Below, in pieces: positions 59,534-64,000 of a stretch of DNA of 64,000 bases. The position numbers and the translations under genes are program-made. A model generated the notes under the pieces. That model was not told the origin of the DNA and searched no databases. It saw nothing but the letters and a program-made list of their open reading frames with translations. The DNA comes from Datura wrightii (lineage: Eukaryota; Streptophyta; Magnoliopsida; Solanales; Solanaceae): NCBI GenBank assembly GCA_035772735.1, contig JASDFA010000001.1:94451501-94515500 (forward strand), written 5' to 3'. Position 1 is the stretch's first letter. Every line of letters starts with the position of its first letter.

Positions 59534-61739
59534 GTGAGTGCTTTAACATCTTATATTTGAAGGACAATGAGACTCTGATTACTTTTGTTGAAAAGCTTAT
59601 TGAATCAGAGACTTAAGAATCATTTACACTCAATATTCCGAGATATTGATTGTATTGGAAATATATAAACATAAAAGAGAAGAAGTCTCGACTAACATGT
59701 TGTAGAAGAAGACTCCGATAGCTACAAGCCTACAAGACATATCCACCATGGGTCTAATTATCAACAAATTCCACGAATTTTAGGTAGCTTGGACCCTCGT
59801 TCAATATGCTTAATAAAAGAGTATAAGCATAATAACCATACTGAGTTGTGGTACCAAAAACTGATTAAGATACAATCATAAGCTTAAACTAACAACAAAA
59901 TGAGAACTACAGATAGAGGGATATGTGGGTTTTGAAGGTCCAATAGCTACAACACATATCGAAGCATGGGTAGCTTGAAGAATCGTTCTAATTAACTAAA
60001 CAATCAAAACCCAAGAGCAATTTATGTAGAAAATACAACTCTTTCACCTAATCTCAAAAAAAAGACTTGAATCCTTGGTTGAAGAAAAATAAAGTTAGAT
60101 TATGAGAAGGAATGAGGAAGAAGGCCACTCATACAAGATATTGTGCAGCAAATCAAGTAAAATTCAAGTAGAAGAGAAGAACAACAATATCGATTACCTG
60201 ACGTGAGGATTTTCCTTGGCTCAAAGCTTGGTTTGATCTTCAATCATCCAGCATCCATCTACTTACTACGCAACTAGCTTTACATATTCATACTAAGGTC
60301 CTACACCCTTTAGGAAACAATACAACTCATTGTACTCTTAAAACACCCTTAAGAAAAACAAGATTAGCCAAGGCTCAGAATTAGGTGAGAATATAGTCAT
60401 AGTCACGTGTAGGAAGGAATTCAATCGCTTAAACGTATTTGCAACCCTCATAAAACTACAAGGTTCAGAATTAGGAGGGGAATATCGTCGTGGTCGCACT
60501 GAGAAAGTTTGCTTCCCCTTAAGTGTATTTGCAAGTTTCAAGAAATTATCTGGTTTGTATACATTACCATTCTCAAAAAAAAGAAAATGAAGAAATTATA
60601 TGGTTTATCTTTTACTTGAGTTCGGAACAAGTTGATCTTTAACCTTCTAATGCCTTTTCTAGGTTTTCCCTTGAATTACAAAGGTCTAAATTGATTCCTT
60701 TGAGCACACCAACATCATTAAGGGCTCGCTTAATCGCTGAAGCTCAGTTAAGCTAAGGTGGTGCTCTTTGCCCAACTTAGGTTGCAATTTAGTGTAGGTA
60801 CTAAGGTGCTATGCTTTGCATCTGTAGTGGATGAGGGGTTTTAGATGTGGAACAAATTCAGTAAGGGAAATAGATATATGCCATTAATGGGGAATAGATC
60901 TGGAAGAGAGGTGATGAATTACAAAAATAGAAATAAGAGGGCGAAAGGTTTATCTTACCCTGGTTAAGTGAGAAAGGGTGAAAAAAGAATAGGACCGGTT
61001 TAAAAACAGAGAACCATCTTTTTGGACCAGGTCAAAGCAATTCAACCCGGCAGAAGACTAATGTGATTGTAATCTTAGCCAGCTAGCCTAAGGAAAGGCT
61101 CCTATGGTGTCGAATCCATTCCCAGGGGACTTTAATTGCCTATCCATAGGTAATACGCCTAAGTACGAGTTTGGTTTAAAAGACAAGAAAGATCAACAAC
61201 AACAATTTTCTTCTTAATGCGATTCCAGTGAGGTCGAAGGTCGGAAAAGCGACCCGACGACCTCGAAAATGGCGATAAAAGTGTGGGGTTTGGTTGGAAC
61301 AGTCCAAGTTTGGGAGCCTATTTTCACTCAAAAAGTCATTGTGAAGGATACTGACCATGTAAACAGGAGGACCAAGGAGCCTACTGATCATACCTCCAGT
61401 GACTTCAAAATTGGAGGAACTAGCTTAGGGCTTGCTTAGAATTGTCCTATTGGGGCTAGGAATGGGGTTTCTTTTGAAAACAATTGTAACAGGCCCGTTG
61501 GCCAAACGCAAGTTCTCACAAGTTGTCTCATAGCTTTGTCGCAGTGAAAACTGCACCACTAAAGGCTAGGGCTGTTGGGGCAGGTTCAGAAGTCCAAAAT
61601 AGTGTGATAAATGCTCATAATGATGATATTTTCGGTGGTTCCAACTCAATAATCAGTTAATGATTTTTGATGAGCTTGTGTTGATGTCAAAGTTGTAAAT
61701 CTGCATTGACAAAGACTATCGGATTTGCTGATAAATGTA
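59534..61739 (+). other. VPS13 intron 4, proximal part
   Basis: No gene recognised. A diverged tandem duplication of roughly 95-100 bp is visible at about 60373-60540 (words GGTTCAGAATTAGG.G and TTAA.(C/T)GTATTTGCAA occur twice). From about 61000 the sequence may be 5' LINE-F material, but I cannot prove it. Confidence 0.5.
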
Positions 61740-64000
61740 AGATGATAAAAGTAGAGGATGAACCCCAACCTTTGGCTATTTTGGAAGGGGATCAAAAGCT
61801 TTTGAAGAGGGCAGAAGAGAAATAACTTTATTTTGGGAAGTTTTTTTGGGTTTCTATTGAGGGGATGGAGGAAAAGTAATTGACTTATTGTGTTGCATTG
61901 ATCATGAGGCCAGAGGAAATGCAAAAGAAGTACTGGAGATGAACAGGGTACCTATTGAAACACAAGAGGGGAGAGGAAATATGGTGATATACAAAAGGAG
62001 AAATAAGGAGGTGATCGAAGAAATTGACGGTAGGGTAGGGGCTAAGGGGGGAGGGGTATAGTAGTGTGTTAATGGATTGCAAAATCATTAGTTGGAATGC
62101 TAGGGGATGAATGGCCCTAACAAAATGACCATCATTAAATAAGGTTTTAGTGAATGGGGGATGAATGTGATATGTATTCAAAAAATAAAAATGGAGACTT
62201 TGATAAGTAGCATTATTAGAAGAGAGAGAGTGTTTTGGGGAGGGGGGAGGTGGGTGAAGTATGACTACATTTCGGCCCAGGGAATCGTGGGAGGAATCTC
62301 TTTCTTTGGGATGTAAGGAAGTTGGAGTGCGTGGAGGTTAATAAGGGAGAGTTCTTGTTAGAGTTGAGGTTTAAAAACTGTGATAACGGAATGATCTGGG
62401 TTTTTGAGGATATCTATAGACCTGTGGGGAAGGGATCAAAGGAGATGTTTTGGACTAGTTAGGTGGTGGTATGCGAAGGTGGAATATTCTTTGGGGGATT
62501 TTAACATGATAAGTTTCTCGGAGGAAAATGTTGGGTGTAAGGTGGTGTCTAGGGCCACGGAAGAGTTTCCACAGTTCATAAATAAGCACTTTCTTCTTGA
62601 TTTTCCATTGATTGGTGTCTTTCACTTGGTCCAAATCGGAACACTTGTTTTCTAGATCGAGATTTGACAGATTCATAGTGTCTACTTGGAGGACTTGTCA
62701 CCCAATGTGATCCAAGTTCCTCTTTTGAGCTTGTTATTAGACCATTCACCTATTTTATTGGATGGTTGTAGAGGAAGAAGAATGAGATCCCCATTTAAAT
62801 TTGAGAATATGTGGTTAGTGTGGATGATTTTGGGGAATAGAGTGGCTAGCTGGTGGAGTAGTTGTGTCGCGGAGTGGAGGCCTTCATATAGGCTTGCCAA
62901 GAAGTTGAAATTGCTTAAAATAGGGTGTGGAATGGAAAGGAGTTTGGGAGGTGATAATGAGGGATATTATGAACGAGGTGGAGATTTGGAGAGGGTAGAA
63001 GTGGGGAGAAGAGAGGGAGAAGGAGAAGGAAGAAGGTTTGAAAAGGGAGCTAGCTGATTTGGCCTTGGCTCAAAAGGTTAGTTGGTGACAAAATTGAGGG
63101 TGTTGTGGTTGAAGGAAGGGGACTCTAATACAAATTCTTTTTCATAGGGTAGCTTTCATTAAAAGGAGAAGAAACTACATAGAATCGATGGAGGTCAATG
63201 GGGTGATTCATGCGAGGAAGGAGGAAATAGAGGGGACAATTATAGATTTTTATGAACATTTGCTTAAAGAGGAAGCAGAGTGGAGGCCTGATTTTGGGGG
63301 TTTAGGGTTCAATCAAATTGGAGGGAGGAATGTGAGTGGCTAGATTGGTGAGGAGGAGGTGAAAAGGGCGATGCAGTGTTATGCATGTGACAAAGCTCTA
63401 AGGCCTGATAGTTACTCTTTGACTTTTTTTTCCAAGATTGCTGGAACATGGTCAAAATTCATGTGATAGATACTATTGTAGAGTTTTATGAAAAAGGTGA
63501 ACTCAAAAAAAAGCAAGAATGCCTTGTTCATTATCTTCATCCGCAAACGGGAGGTTGCTACGAGCATGAAGGACTATAAACCTATTAGTCTAATGGGAAG
63601 CATCTATAAGATCATCTTTAAGTTGCTTTCCATGAGACTTAAGAAGGTGTTGGATGAAACTATTTGTACTTCACCGAATGCTTTTGTGGAGGGTAGACAA
63701 ATATTAAATGCCACGTTGGTGGCAAACAAAATGGTGGATTCAAGGAGAAAGTAGGAGTTCTAGGTGCATTGTGCAAGCTTGATCTTGTAAAGGCCTACAA
63801 TCATGTGAACCCGAAATTCCTATATTCCATTATGCTTCAAATAGGATTTGGGGAGAAGTGAAGGAAATGGATTTATCCGATGCTGTTATTGTAGTTGTGG
63901 AAGCTATAAACAGGATGATGGATATAGCTGTTTTGGAGGGTTCAATGCTGCAGTTGGGTGTGTAAGGAAGTATCAGTGTCTCTCTTGTTGTTCACGGATG
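61740..64000 (+). mobile_element. LINE-F: LINE-B-family element in VPS13 intron 4, cut by window end
   Basis: Follows the LINE-B order: linker (61750-62060), endonuclease start (MDCKIISWNARG at about 62072), GDFNMISF near 62505, linker (62690-63057) and RT (DYKPISLMGSIYKIIFKLLS near 63570, CTSPNAFVEGRQILNATLVANKMV near 63670). Stops and frameshifts throughout. The 5' boundary is uncertain. Confidence 0.8.

Overview
This window looks like repeat-rich nuclear DNA of a flowering plant, most likely a eudicot and plausibly Solanaceae; the species cannot be fixed from sequence alone. Reasons: plant-type Ty3/gypsy, Ty1/copia and L1-type LINE elements, two integrated caulimovirid-type pararetroviruses, and the first four exons of a plant VPS13-family gene with spliceosomal introns.

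Layout. 1-4673: the 3' part of a decayed Tekay/Del-like Ty3/gypsy chromovirus (end of RT, RNase H, integrase, chromodomain) and its 2.25-kb 3' LTR. 4674-8231: AT-rich DNA with several diverged copies of a short repeat family that may be Helitron-derived. 8232-19249: endogenous pararetrovirus 1 (EPRV-1), mainly on the minus strand (movement, coat, protease, RT, RNase H, then a second ORF), bounded by a perfect 67-bp direct repeat. Its distal end is a ~1.14-kb, ~99% identical inverted repeat with a 59-bp spacer. A young gag-only copia element (14665-17230, LTRs differing at one base) sits inside its coat region. 19250-21917: AT-rich DNA and a TTG/TTA microsatellite. 21918-31299: EPRV-2, a more decayed and clearly different virus in the same orientation. 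It has 245-bp terminal repeats, a tRNA-Met primer-binding site beside the 5' repeat, a recognisable promoter, and a 1.5-kb solo LTR in its movement gene. 31327-35690: AT-rich DNA with no gene seen.

35.7-42.1 kb: a nearly full-length but broken LINE (LINE-A) that ends about 310 bp upstream of the only host gene found. From 42423 the plus strand carries exons 1-4 of a VPS13-type lipid-transfer protein gene (42423-42519, 43591-43668, 49434-49546, 59440-59533). All have GT/AG splice sites and compatible phases, and no stop interrupts the reading frame. Its introns are swollen: intron 2 holds LINE-B with a 12-bp target-site duplication. Intron 3 (9.9 kb) holds LINE-C, an antisense LINE fragment, a permuted LINE with a solo gypsy LTR in it, and a gag fragment. 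Intron 4 holds LINE-F and runs off the window.

Most open frames are decayed mobile-element genes. The intact-looking coding units are the copia gag ORF and the VPS13 exons. The two pararetroviruses are described with their breaks only. The most notable observations are the pararetroviral inverted repeat, the long direct repeats around both proviruses, the LTR-like architecture and promoter of EPRV-2, and the recent gag-only retrotransposon.
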